From: Acetobacteraceae bacterium
GTDB lineage: Bacteria > Pseudomonadota > Alphaproteobacteria > Acetobacterales > Acetobacteraceae
DNA: 44,158 bases
Assembly (NCBI GenBank): GCA_025452005.1
Contig: JANWJK010000147.1
Location: 1 to 44,158 of the forward strand
Reading direction: 5' to 3'
Shown: positions 26,019-33,221 of the stretch, piece by piece
Layout: each line of letters begins with the position of its first letter
Position numbering within the stretch: the stretch's first letter is position 1
The notes under the pieces: generated by a model
The model's input: the letters and a program-made list of their open reading frames with translations, nothing else
What the model was told of the DNA's origin: nothing
Databases searched by the model: none
Program-made: the position numbers and the translations under genes

Positions 26019-27254
26019 ATGCCGAACCGCTTCAAGTGGGGCAATCTGCTGACCCGAAGACCGATTGTCGCCGTAAGCGCTGCCCTGCTCGTGCTACAGC
26101 TCGTTGTGCTCGGATACCTCGCCGCGGGTGCCTACGGGCTGGTCAAGCGGTACGGGCCGGACACGGTCTCCTTCGTCAGCTTTTACGCGGCGGGCGAACT
26201 GGCTGTCCGCGGCTACGCGCCGCTCGCCTATGACGAAGCCATTCTCGGCGAGACGGAAGAGGACCTGACGCACCCAGGGGCGAACCTTGTCCTCTTCCTC
26301 TATCCGCCGGTCTATCTTCTGTTGTGCGCACCGCTGGTACTGTTGCCGGCGCTGGTGGCCTTTGCGCTCTTCGAGGCCGCGACGCTGGTGTTCTTCCTCG
26401 CAGTCGTGCGACGAATCCTCGACTTGGCCGGGTCGTACTGGCTGCTGCCGGCGCTGGCGTTTCCGGCGACGTTCTGGACGCTCGGCTACGGTCAGAATGC
26501 ATTCCTCACCGCGGCGTTGTTCGGCGCCGCTACGCTGCTGATTGACCGACGTCCGGCGATGGCGGGCGCCCTGTTCGGTCTTCTATGCTATAAGCCGCAC
26601 TTCGCGTTGCTGGTGCCGGTCGCGCTCCTGGCAGGACGGCGTTGGGTGTCGATCGCGGGTGCCGCGGTCACGGTCGGCCTGCTGATCGGCCTCTCCATCG
26701 CGCTGTTCGGCCTGGAAACCTGGCATGCCTATCTGCGCAACATCGTCGGCTCCGCCGGGCTCGCCAATTTCGCCATCGAGCGGATCAATATCTTTGCCTC
26801 CATCAGCCCCTTTGCCGCTGCGCGTTTGCTCGGACTGTCGGATGCCCATACGCGGCTGATACAGCTCGGGGTGACAGCATGCTGCGTGGTTCTGGTGGCC
26901 TGGGTATGGCGGGCACCGGCCAGCCTACCGGTGAGATCCGCCGTTCTCGCCGCTTGCGCATTGGTGGCTGTCCCCTATGCGCTGCTTTACGACCTGATGC
27001 TCGCCGCGATCGCCGGCGCATGGTTGATCCGCGCGGGCAATGAGAGCGGCTTCAGGACCTGGGAGCCACCGGCCCTGGCGGCGATCTATATCCTGCCGCT
27101 GTTCGCGTTCCAGGCGGGGCTGCTTCTCCACCTGCCATTTGCCCCGCTTGCCGGCTGCGGGCTGGTACTGGTCGCCGCGGCGCGCGCATGGCAGGAGCGC
27201 AGCGTCGCTTGCCAGCCAGAAGCCATCGGCGACGTCCACCGAATTGGGGATTAG
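26019..27254 (+). CDS. GT87 (DUF2029) membrane glycosyltransferase
   Basis: 411 residues and about ten hydrophobic helices. The family features are DTVSFVSFYAAGELAVRGY near 48-66, LFLYPPVYLLLCAPLVLLPA (yPPv motif) near 92-111, GYGQNAFLTAALFGAATLL and MAGALFGLLCYKPHFALLVP near 185-204. GT87 enzymes use a polyprenyl-phosphate-linked sugar on the outer face of the inner membrane. It ends exactly where the convergent kinase gene ends; the two stop codons abut as TAGCTA. Acceptor and sugar are unknown. Confidence 0.82.
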   Translation: MPNRFKWGNLLTRRPIVAVSAALLVLQLVVLGYLAAGAYGLVKRYGPDTVSFVSFYAAGELAVRGYAPLAYDEAILGETEEDLTHPGANLVLFLYPPVYLLLCAPLVLLPALVAFALFEAATLVFFLAVVRRILDLAGSYWLLPALAFPATFWTLGYGQNAFLTAALFGAATLLIDRRPAMAGALFGLLCYKPHFALLVPVALLAGRRWVSIAGAAVTVGLLIGLSIALFGLETWHAYLRNIVGSAGLANFAIERINIFASISPFAAARLLGLSDAHTRLIQLGVTACCVVLVAWVWRAPASLPVRSAVLAACALVAVPYALLYDLMLAAIAGAWLIRAGNESGFRTWEPPALAAIYILPLFAFQAGLLLHLPFAPLAGCGLVLVAAARAWQERSVACQPEAIGDVHRIGD

Positions 27255-28700
27255 CTAATAGCTGTTCCAGCCGCGCCAGTAGTCAGGGTTCGCGTTACGT
27301 CGCACGTCGGATGCCGCCAACTTGTCCTTCGCGGCCAGGCACCCACCTCTCGCATCGCCGCTAAGCGCCAGGCACGATCCAGGACGTGGTAGGCTACGCT
27401 GTCGTGCCCACCAGCTTGCGCCTTTGCGATAGTCACCTGTTGTCGCGGTGAACCAGGTCTCCCAGGCTTGCCGATCGTGTTGACCGTCGGTGAAGGGAGT
27501 TGGTTCCGTTGCAGATTCTGCCCTCGGCAGGGGTCGGGACAAAGCTATGGATGTGGCTTTGTTTGAGGAAGCAAGATTGACCACCACCCCGATCAGAACC
27601 AAAACGCCAACCATGGCAAAGCCAACTCGCCGGAGAGGAGCAATGGCCTGAGAAGCTGGAACCGCCTGCGGCGTTCGCCCAGGACCAGGATGTGGCCTCT
27701 GGCGTTGCGTTGCGCCGCCGAACATCGCGGCGCCGCTTTGTTCGATGTCGCACCAGGGACAGTTGGGTGCTTTCGAGTAGAACCAGTGGGAACGAATGGC
27801 ATCGCATTGACGCACATTGCGCCCGAGTGTCTGCAATGCCGTCATCCAAGCTCCGGCAATCGGCCTCCCTCCGTTTGTTGTGCCAGGATCGAAGGCCAAC
27901 TCGCGGAGATCAGTAGGCAGCGCGTCGATTGGTAGGGCGTTCGCAGGTGGTTGCAATCCGGTCTGCCTGCGCTCGGAGTAAGCGTACAGAGATGCCTTGA
28001 TGGCGTCTTCGATCGAAGGCGCGTCTCCCTGCCCTTGATAGCGGCCGGAGAATGGATGTCGCCCTGCGAACAGTAACCGGAATATGGTAACGGCCAGACC
28101 GAAATTGTCATGATTGGGGGTCCGAACGACCTGTTCGTAACTGGTCAACTGTTGCATTTCGGGTGGCTGGTAATCGCCAGTCCCTACGCGACACAGCCAT
28201 CGCTCGCTGCCGGCAGAGATCTGAAAACTGTCGCAGTCGATGCATTTGACCGTAGCATCATTCGCCACCAGGAGATTGCTGTTGTTGACGTCACCAATGA
28301 CCACGCCTGCCTGATGGATGAAGTCGAAGGCACGCGCCACATTCTCCGCTGCCCGCACAAGAAATCGCCAATCGGCCTGGGGAAACTCCTGGAGCCGCAA
28401 CTTCGGAACGTAAAGATCGAAGACAGATCGATGTCCTTCTATCTTCGGCATCAGGAAGCCAACGAACTTACCCTCTTCGCACAGCGTGTCAGTTGGCCAC
28501 GCGCCGAGGCTATGCAGCCGTTGATCGGCTACGTCCAGCATAGCAGAGATCTTCGCGCCATCGTTGCCCTTGCCGGGCAAATATATCTTTGCCGCCAGGT
28601 CGTCGCGGCCACGGACATCGAAGACCACCGCCTCACCGCCTCGTCCGATCAAGTTGGCGAGTTGAACCTCTTGACCTCGACTATCAATCAGCCGGGACAC
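27255..28700 (-). CDS. TerY-P triad kinase-like protein with zinc knuckle and membrane anchor
   Basis: 481 residues from GTG 28700, 3 bp after the phosphatase gene. The kinase-like domain covers about 1-300: glycine loop LIGRGGEAVVF (18-28), ATP-site Lys in AAKIY (38), and catalytic loop VIGDVNNSNLLV with D137 and N142 instead of the usual HRD..N. The DFG site is replaced by IDCDSF (154-159), and the APE-like PPEM is at 179-182. H305 and C314-x2-C317 form a small zinc-knuckle candidate. One membrane segment lies at about 358-377, followed by a roughly 100-residue Cys-containing tail ending PDYWRGWNSY. It is the third gene after the vWA and PP2C genes, which fits the TerY-phosphorylation triad. 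Confidence 0.8.
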   Translation of the reverse strand: MSRLIDSRGQEVQLANLIGRGGEAVVFDVRGRDDLAAKIYLPGKGNDGAKISAMLDVADQRLHSLGAWPTDTLCEEGKFVGFLMPKIEGHRSVFDLYVPKLRLQEFPQADWRFLVRAAENVARAFDFIHQAGVVIGDVNNSNLLVANDATVKCIDCDSFQISAGSERWLCRVGTGDYQPPEMQQLTSYEQVVRTPNHDNFGLAVTIFRLLFAGRHPFSGRYQGQGDAPSIEDAIKASLYAYSERRQTGLQPPANALPIDALPTDLRELAFDPGTTNGGRPIAGAWMTALQTLGRNVRQCDAIRSHWFYSKAPNCPWCDIEQSGAAMFGGATQRQRPHPGPGRTPQAVPASQAIAPLRRVGFAMVGVLVLIGVVVNLASSNKATSIALSRPLPRAESATEPTPFTDGQHDRQAWETWFTATTGDYRKGASWWARQRSLPRPGSCLALSGDARGGCLAAKDKLAASDVRRNANPDYWRGWNSY

Positions 28701-28703
28701 TGT

Positions 28704-29447
28704 TCAATCCTGGACCAGGACCGCTACCACCAGCGACTTGTCATCATCGGTTCTCATGTTGATGTGATCGCTCTCGAGATAGGCCGTCAGGGCCTGCGTC
28801 GCTTCGCGGTCTGCTTCCGCTGTGCGGAACCAATCGAAAATGGGGCGCAGCGCCGGAGCATGCACACGGCGCGTCGCCTCATGGAGGATGAGTCGTTCGA
28901 GACCATCGGAGAAGATGGCGAACTCGCTCACAACCGCTTCGACACGTAGTTGGAAGACCGCCTGCGCGTTCGCGTCAGTCACGAAGTTGGTGGTGTTCGC
29001 ATACTCGCCGTGCTGCGGCCAAAAGACCCAGTCGTAGGTCCCCGGTTCGCCCGAAGGTATGACGATCGCCCCATCACCGATCTGGAAGTAGGCGATACGG
29101 CTCGGCGAGGCGACGACCCCGAGGAGCGTACAGGCATAGTCGCTGACGGCCGCTTGGTTGTTGCTGGCTTCCTCGTCCAGGAGTTCCACCAGGGAGGCCA
29201 GGAAACGCCCCATGTCATCGCGATCGATCGCCGCGACGTCGGCAATGTCGCGGAAAGACCGAATGAAATGGGTAACCGCAATCCGCGCCCCAACGTCGGA
29301 ATGAGATGCTGTGCCAGCACCATCGCTGACGGCGCAGATCAGCGTATCATTGTTCAGCGAGCACAGGCTGAAGTCCTGGCACGGGGTCTGATGTTTCAAA
29401 TGACTCGTGCCTATCACCGAAGCCGAGGCAGTACGCCATTTGCTCAT
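28704..29447 (-). CDS. PP2C-family protein phosphatase of the TerY-P triad
   Basis: 247 residues from ATG 29447, whose ATGA overlaps the vWA stop; an ATG at 29459 is less likely. PP2C motifs are present: [21 protein letters not shown] (the DGxG metal site, about 39-59), [23 protein letters not shown] (GDG), [11 protein letters not shown] and the final [12 protein letters not shown] with the metal-binding Asp pair. It would remove phosphate from Ser/Thr residues set by the neighbouring kinase, forming a switch around the vWA protein. Cytoplasmic, no signal peptide. Confidence 0.85.
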   Translation of the reverse strand: MSKWRTASASVIGTSHLKHQTPCQDFSLCSLNNDTLICAVSDGAGTASHSDVGARIAVTHFIRSFRDIADVAAIDRDDMGRFLASLVELLDEEASNNQAAVSDYACTLLGVVASPSRIAYFQIGDGAIVIPSGEPGTYDWVFWPQHGEYANTTNFVTDANAQAVFQLRVEAVVSEFAIFSDGLERLILHEATRRVHAPALRPIFDWFRTAEADREATQALTAYLESDHINMRTDDDKSLVVAVLVQD

Positions 29448-30106
29448 ACCGATGCCCATCCCGACGGTGCGGGCAGAGCGACAAGTTCACCTGGCCGCGA
29501 CTTGGCAACGCCGCTCAACGAGCCGGACAGCCACTTGAACAACTCGCGGAAGTGGAGACCATTGAGGCAGAGTGGTTGACGATCGGGGCTGCATATCTGA
29601 CCAAGCGTCCGCATGTCGGCTCCGTTGACGCCCACCGCGAAGAAGTTGAATGCCTTGCCCTTTTCGCCAACGTGCACTCGCCGCGCTGCCATACGCCACT
29701 CGTCGGTCGGACCGCCATCTGTGATCAGGAACACCCACGCGCGGAAATAGCTGACACCCGCTTGCTTGTAGTCCGTCTTGCGTGCCTCCAGCATATCGAG
29801 GCCGCGCGAGATGGCTTCGCCCATCGGGGTCGCACCGCTGGCGTGCAGCAGTGGCGGCTCAAACCCGTCTGCCGTCCGGAACTCGGCGTGTACCTGAACC
29901 GGACCGAAGGTAATGATCGCCAATTCGACCCGTTGCTTGGCCAGGCTGTCGGCCTCCAGTTCATTCTTGAATGTCTGTAGACCAGCGTTCAGTTCCGCAA
30001 TCGCGTCGCCGGCCATCGAGGACGAGGTATCGAGCAGCAACAGACACGGACATCTTGGCTCTGGATTGGACACAAGATCAGGGTAGCCAAAGGGAACCTG
30101 GTACAT
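29444..30106 (-). CDS. vWA-domain protein (TerY-like)
   Basis: 220 residues from ATG 30106, preceded by a GGAG site; the frame runs to 30343, but that extension overlaps the promoter region and looks non-coding. The MIDAS metal site is complete: [10 protein letters not shown] (D26-x-S-x-S), the Thr in [12 protein letters not shown], and the Asp in [10 protein letters not shown]. The start ([18 protein letters not shown]) and the [13 protein letters not shown] near the end are typical of TerY proteins. It is thought to act as a protein-binding sensor controlled by the kinase and phosphatase that follow. It heads the three-gene minus-strand operon. Confidence 0.85.
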   Translation of the reverse strand: MYQVPFGYPDLVSNPEPRCPCLLLLDTSSSMAGDAIAELNAGLQTFKNELEADSLAKQRVELAIITFGPVQVHAEFRTADGFEPPLLHASGATPMGEAISRGLDMLEARKTDYKQAGVSYFRAWVFLITDGGPTDEWRMAARRVHVGEKGKAFNFFAVGVNGADMRTLGQICSPDRQPLCLNGLHFRELFKWLSGSLSGVAKSRPGELVALPAPSGWASV

Positions 30107-30172
30107 TGGGCTCCATCCTCGGTTGATGGCGTTAGAAGTGTCTAAGCCTCTCGCCAGTTGAACACTTCCTTG

Positions 30173-30236
30173 TGCACAAAGGACGGTCTCAAGGGTTAGC
30201 CACGAATGTGCATAATGGAGATCGATGGGGTGCATA
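30173..30236. promoter_or_regulatory. 64-bp TGCAC-rich element, copy A
   Basis: It lies 66 bp upstream of the vWA start (minus strand) and 145 bp before the LysR gene. It contains TGCAC at its left end, GTGCAT at 30208-30213 and GTGCATA at its right end, plus ATCGAT. It aligns without gaps to copy B at 31936-31999 with 47 of 64 identical positions (counted by hand). The left end also forms the palindrome TTGTGCACAA (30170-30179). Confidence 0.6.
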
Positions 30237-30381
30237 CTGGTGGGTGGGGATTTCTCACGCGCCTCGAAGTGCCGCAGCGGCAGCCAAGTTGAAGGGCCCA
30301 TGTGGCTACCGCCCGCATGCTTTCCGACGGACGCCATGCCCACTAGGATCAGTAGTTCAACGTCAAAATCGGGGACGCGCC

Positions 30382-31341
30382 GTGTTCAACCTGCGCAGCC
30401 TTGACCTCAACCTGCTGACGGTCTTCGAGGCCATCTACGAGGTGGGCACGGTCAGCAGTGCCGCCGATAGACTTGCGCTCAGCCAATCGGCCACCAGCCA
30501 CGCCCTGTCGCGTCTCAGAGAGGTATGCAAGGACGAGCTATTCGTCCGAGCCCGCCTGGGGCTCTCGCCGACGCCGGTCGCCCAGGCAATGTATCCTGCC
30601 ATCAAACAGGCGCTGGAGGCACTGCGCATAAGTCTGGTGGAAGCCAGCGGTTTCGATCCCGACCGCTCGCAGCGCCGGTTTCGCATCAGTATCCCGCATC
30701 CCATGGGTCCGTTTTACGCGCTGGCGCTACGGACGGCGGCAGCGGCTGTCGCCCCCAGCATTGTGCTGACTTTCGATACTGTTTCCCGGCCGGTTGGCCT
30801 TGAAGACAATATCCGTGATGGCACTGTGGACATGGCCATCGATTGGCTGCCTGTTACGTTGGACCCGTTCGTGAACAGGAAACTTTTCGATGATCAGGTG
30901 GTGCTCTTGGCGAGGAGCGATCATCCTTCCGCGCATCTCGGCCTCACAATCGAGGATTTGCGGAAAGCGGAGTTCGTAACCCTGCACCGTCGCCGTGAGA
31001 TCGGGCTCGCGCCGCAGGCTCTTGAAGACGTCTCCAACCTGATAACCCACGATGCGGTCCGGGTGAGCGAGCTCCTCGAAATACCTACGGTCGTCGCGAG
31101 CACCGATCTGCTGGGTATATTCCTATCGAGCATGGGCCCGCTCATGAAGAGGCGGCTCGGGCTCCAGGTATTGCCGATCCCGCTCGAGCTACCTCCGATG
31201 CCGATTTACATGATCTGGCATGAGACACGACGCCAAGACACTGCACACCGCTGGCTGCGCGAGCTTGTGGTACAGGAACTGGCCGCTTTGCCCAAGGTTG
31301 ACGCGACAGAGATGCCCATTGGGACGCTGCTCATGCGCTGA
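30382..31341 (+). CDS. LysR-family transcriptional regulator
   Basis: 319 residues from GTG 30382, with GGGGA at proper spacing; the open frame begins at 30172 but the extra residues are Arg/Pro-rich shadow. The helix-turn-helix is [50 protein letters not shown] (about 5-54), typical of the NodD/LeuO-like branch. It is followed by a two-lobed effector domain with [13 protein letters not shown] and the closing [15 protein letters not shown] segment. It is divergent from the TerY-P operon and shares its intergenic region, so it could regulate it and bind element A (inference). The effector is unknown. Confidence 0.85.
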   Translation: MFNLRSLDLNLLTVFEAIYEVGTVSSAADRLALSQSATSHALSRLREVCKDELFVRARLGLSPTPVAQAMYPAIKQALEALRISLVEASGFDPDRSQRRFRISIPHPMGPFYALALRTAAAAVAPSIVLTFDTVSRPVGLEDNIRDGTVDMAIDWLPVTLDPFVNRKLFDDQVVLLARSDHPSAHLGLTIEDLRKAEFVTLHRRREIGLAPQALEDVSNLITHDAVRVSELLEIPTVVASTDLLGIFLSSMGPLMKRRLGLQVLPIPLELPPMPIYMIWHETRRQDTAHRWLRELVVQELAALPKVDATEMPIGTLLMR

Positions 31342-31358
31342 GCCAACGGATCGCAACC

Positions 31359-31712
31359 TCAGCCGCTTCTGACCAGACACGCATTCCGCACAGCTTCTCG
31401 CGCGGTGATCACCTTCTGCATGATCGGATGCAGATTTTGCAGCCCCGCCGCACAACTGAACGCCTCGCGGCGCACATCGACGTCGTCGGGAACTGTGTAG
31501 TCTCCAAAAGCGGTTGCATCAGCGAAGGAGTGCAGCCGGTCCGCGAGGTCGATCTCGTGCCGCATCACTTCGCGATCGTCGTACGCATCAGCGAATTGAG
31601 CATGCACGCGCGCGAGAAACCGAAGGCGGTCGGCGAGCAGTCGAGGATGCAGCTTCAGCGAATGTGCGATTACGTCGTTGACGCCACAAGTGGCGTAGTC
31701 GATGGCTGCCAT
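31359..31712 (-). CDS. Hypothetical protein of about 117 residues
   Basis: Starts at ATG 31712 behind a GAGAAGGTG ribosome site. The composition is balanced and helical (LLADRLRFLARVHAQFADAYDDREVMRHEIDLADRLHSFAD), unlike a chance frame. No family is recognised. It converges with the LysR gene, 17 bp away. An 11-bp perfect hairpin (31741-31772) sits in its presumed leader, and element B lies about 225 bp upstream, so it may be under the same control as the TerY-P operon. Function unknown. Confidence 0.55.
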   Translation of the reverse strand: MAAIDYATCGVNDVIAHSLKLHPRLLADRLRFLARVHAQFADAYDDREVMRHEIDLADRLHSFADATAFGDYTVPDDVDVRREAFSCAAGLQNLHPIMQKVITAREAVRNACLVRSG

Positions 31713-31740
31713 GTCACCTTCTCACAGGCCAAAGATGGTG

Positions 31741-31772
31741 GCCGCACGAGGCCGTCCTAGACCTCGTGCGGC
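31741..31772. terminator. Strong 11-bp hairpin, terminator or leader structure
   Basis: GCCGCACGAGG (31741-31751) pairs perfectly with CCTCGTGCGGC (31762-31772) around a 10-base loop. On the plus strand it is followed by GCTTTGA, only a weak T-run. On the minus strand it ends about 29 bases before the start of the small hypothetical gene, where it could act as a leader or attenuator structure. Confidence 0.5.
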
Positions 31773-31935
31773 GCTTTGACGGTCTGAAATTTACGTGACG
31801 GCACATGAGATCGCGTGCCTCAAATGCCGACGGTCGCTTTAATCTGCGTGGCCGTGCCCATACGGACCAAGCGCTAAGAGAGGAACCACCCCCGAACCGT
31901 GCCTAGGAGAGTTCGGCGGCCACGCAACGGCTTTA

Positions 31936-31999
31936 TGCACGAAGGACCGCCTCGGTGGTTAGTCACCGTCGTGCATTATCGGTATCGATGCCGTGCATA
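31936..31999. promoter_or_regulatory. 64-bp TGCAC-rich element, copy B
   Basis: The second copy of the element seen at 30173-30236, same length and no gaps. The left and middle boxes form a perfect 7-bp inverted repeat, TGCACGA (31936-31942) and TCGTGCA (31969-31975); a third box, CCGTGCATA, closes the element, and ATCGAT is shared. It lies in a 357-base gap (31713-32069) upstream of the minus-strand hypothetical gene. Apart from this element and the hairpin at 31741 I see nothing else in that gap. Confidence 0.6.
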
Positions 32000-32069
32000 T
32001 GCGACGGGAAACGGCGTCCAGACCCCGAAGGGGCTGCGAGTCATGATCCCTTCGATGGTCTTGTGATGG

Positions 32070-32573
32070 TCAGCCTGGTGCCTGGTCCTCGCCCGCGAGG
32101 GACTTCTCGAAGAAGACACTGGTTGCGATGGCAGCGGTCGCCATCGCGGCGTAGTCCCCGAATGGCGGGCAACGCCGAAAGCCGGCCCGCTCATAGAGCC
32201 GCATCGCAGCGATCTGACGATCACCCGTCTCCAGCCGCAATGCGGCGAGAGCCGCTTCGCGTGCCGCCAGCTCTATGCGCGCCAGCTTGGCCCGCGCAAC
32301 GCCTCGCCCGCGCGCGACATAGCGTACGTACATACGCTTGACCTCGGCGAAATCGGCAAACAGCGCCACCCCGCCGCAGCCCACCACTTCTCCATCCAGC
32401 CGTGCCAGGAAGAAGCGGATATGCGGCTGGAAGATCGCGCCCAGGGCCAGGCCGTGTCGCTGCTCCGGCGGATACTCCGCCGCAAGCGTGTGCTCCAACT
32501 CGGCGACCAATGCGCGCACCTCGTCGGTGGCGGAATGCACTGGCTCGATCAGGATCTCTCCCCGGTCGCTCAT
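32070..32573 (-). CDS. GNAT-family N-acetyltransferase
   Basis: 167 residues from ATG 32573; ATGs at 32585 and 32606 are in frame but less well placed. The acetyl-CoA-binding motif A is [24 protein letters not shown] (R-G-x-G-x-A form), preceded by [12 protein letters not shown] and followed by [21 protein letters not shown], the usual C-terminal strand and helix. It transfers an acetyl group to a small amine or protein N-terminus; substrate unknown. Divergent from dut, with about 110 bp between the starts. Confidence 0.85.
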   Translation of the reverse strand: MSDRGEILIEPVHSATDEVRALVAELEHTLAAEYPPEQRHGLALGAIFQPHIRFFLARLDGEVVGCGGVALFADFAEVKRMYVRYVARGRGVARAKLARIELAAREAALAALRLETGDRQIAAMRLYERAGFRRCPPFGDYAAMATAAIATSVFFEKSLAGEDQAPG

Positions 32574-32684
32574 CGTGGCTTCCATCCAAATCGCACGCGT
32601 TGCCACGATATTGGTTCTGAGCGACCCTCGCCCGGCAAGGCAGAGTCAACTGGGCGGCGGCATGCTGCGTTGGGGCTGAACCAT

Positions 32685-33131
32685 ATGACCATCCAAATCG
32701 CCGTCCGCCGCCTGCCGCACAACGCGGACCTGCCATTGCCGGCCTACGCCACCGCGGGAGCAGCCGGCATGGACCTGCTGGCCGCGGTCGAAGCCCCGGT
32801 CACGATCGATCCCGGTCAGCGTGCGCTGGTCCCCACCGGGCTCGCCGTGGCCCTGCCGCCCGGCTACGAGTTGCAGGTGCGTCCTCGCTCGGGCCTCGCG
32901 CTGCGCCACGGCATCGTGCTTCCCAACAGTCCCGGCACGATCGACGAGGACTACCGGGGCGAAATCCAGGTGATCGTGTTGAATGCCGGCGACGCGCCGT
33001 TCACCATCGAACGCGGTGCGCGCATCGCCCAGGCCGTGCTGGCGCCCGTGGTCCGCGCACGCTGGCACGAAGTGGCAAGCCTCGACGCCACCGCCCGCGC
33101 CGCAGGTGGTTTCGGCAGCACAGGCCGGTGA
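32685..33131 (+). CDS. dut: Deoxyuridine 5'-triphosphate nucleotidohydrolase (dUTPase)
   Basis: 148 residues, the normal trimeric dUTPase length, from ATG 32685. All five motifs are present: [10 protein letters not shown] (1), QVRPRSGLA (2), [13 protein letters not shown] with the catalytic Asp (3), RGARIAQAV (4) and [11 protein letters not shown] (5). It hydrolyses dUTP to dUMP and pyrophosphate, keeping uracil out of DNA and supplying thymidylate synthesis. Cytoplasmic housekeeping enzyme. Confidence 0.95.
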   Translation: MTIQIAVRRLPHNADLPLPAYATAGAAGMDLLAAVEAPVTIDPGQRALVPTGLAVALPPGYELQVRPRSGLALRHGIVLPNSPGTIDEDYRGEIQVIVLNAGDAPFTIERGARIAQAVLAPVVRARWHEVASLDATARAAGGFGSTGR

Positions 33132-33221
33132 CGGTCGTCACGCGATTGCCACGCGCCTGGGGGGTTACTTCGCGCACCGCGCCGGGGTAACAGGGCGCGC
33201 CGCAACCCCTGCCCGAGGCCG

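Noticed and set aside
31428-31760. Plus-strand frame opposite the small hypothetical gene
   Set aside because: The minus-strand frame has the better ribosome site and composition; the plus frame runs through the 11-bp hairpin.
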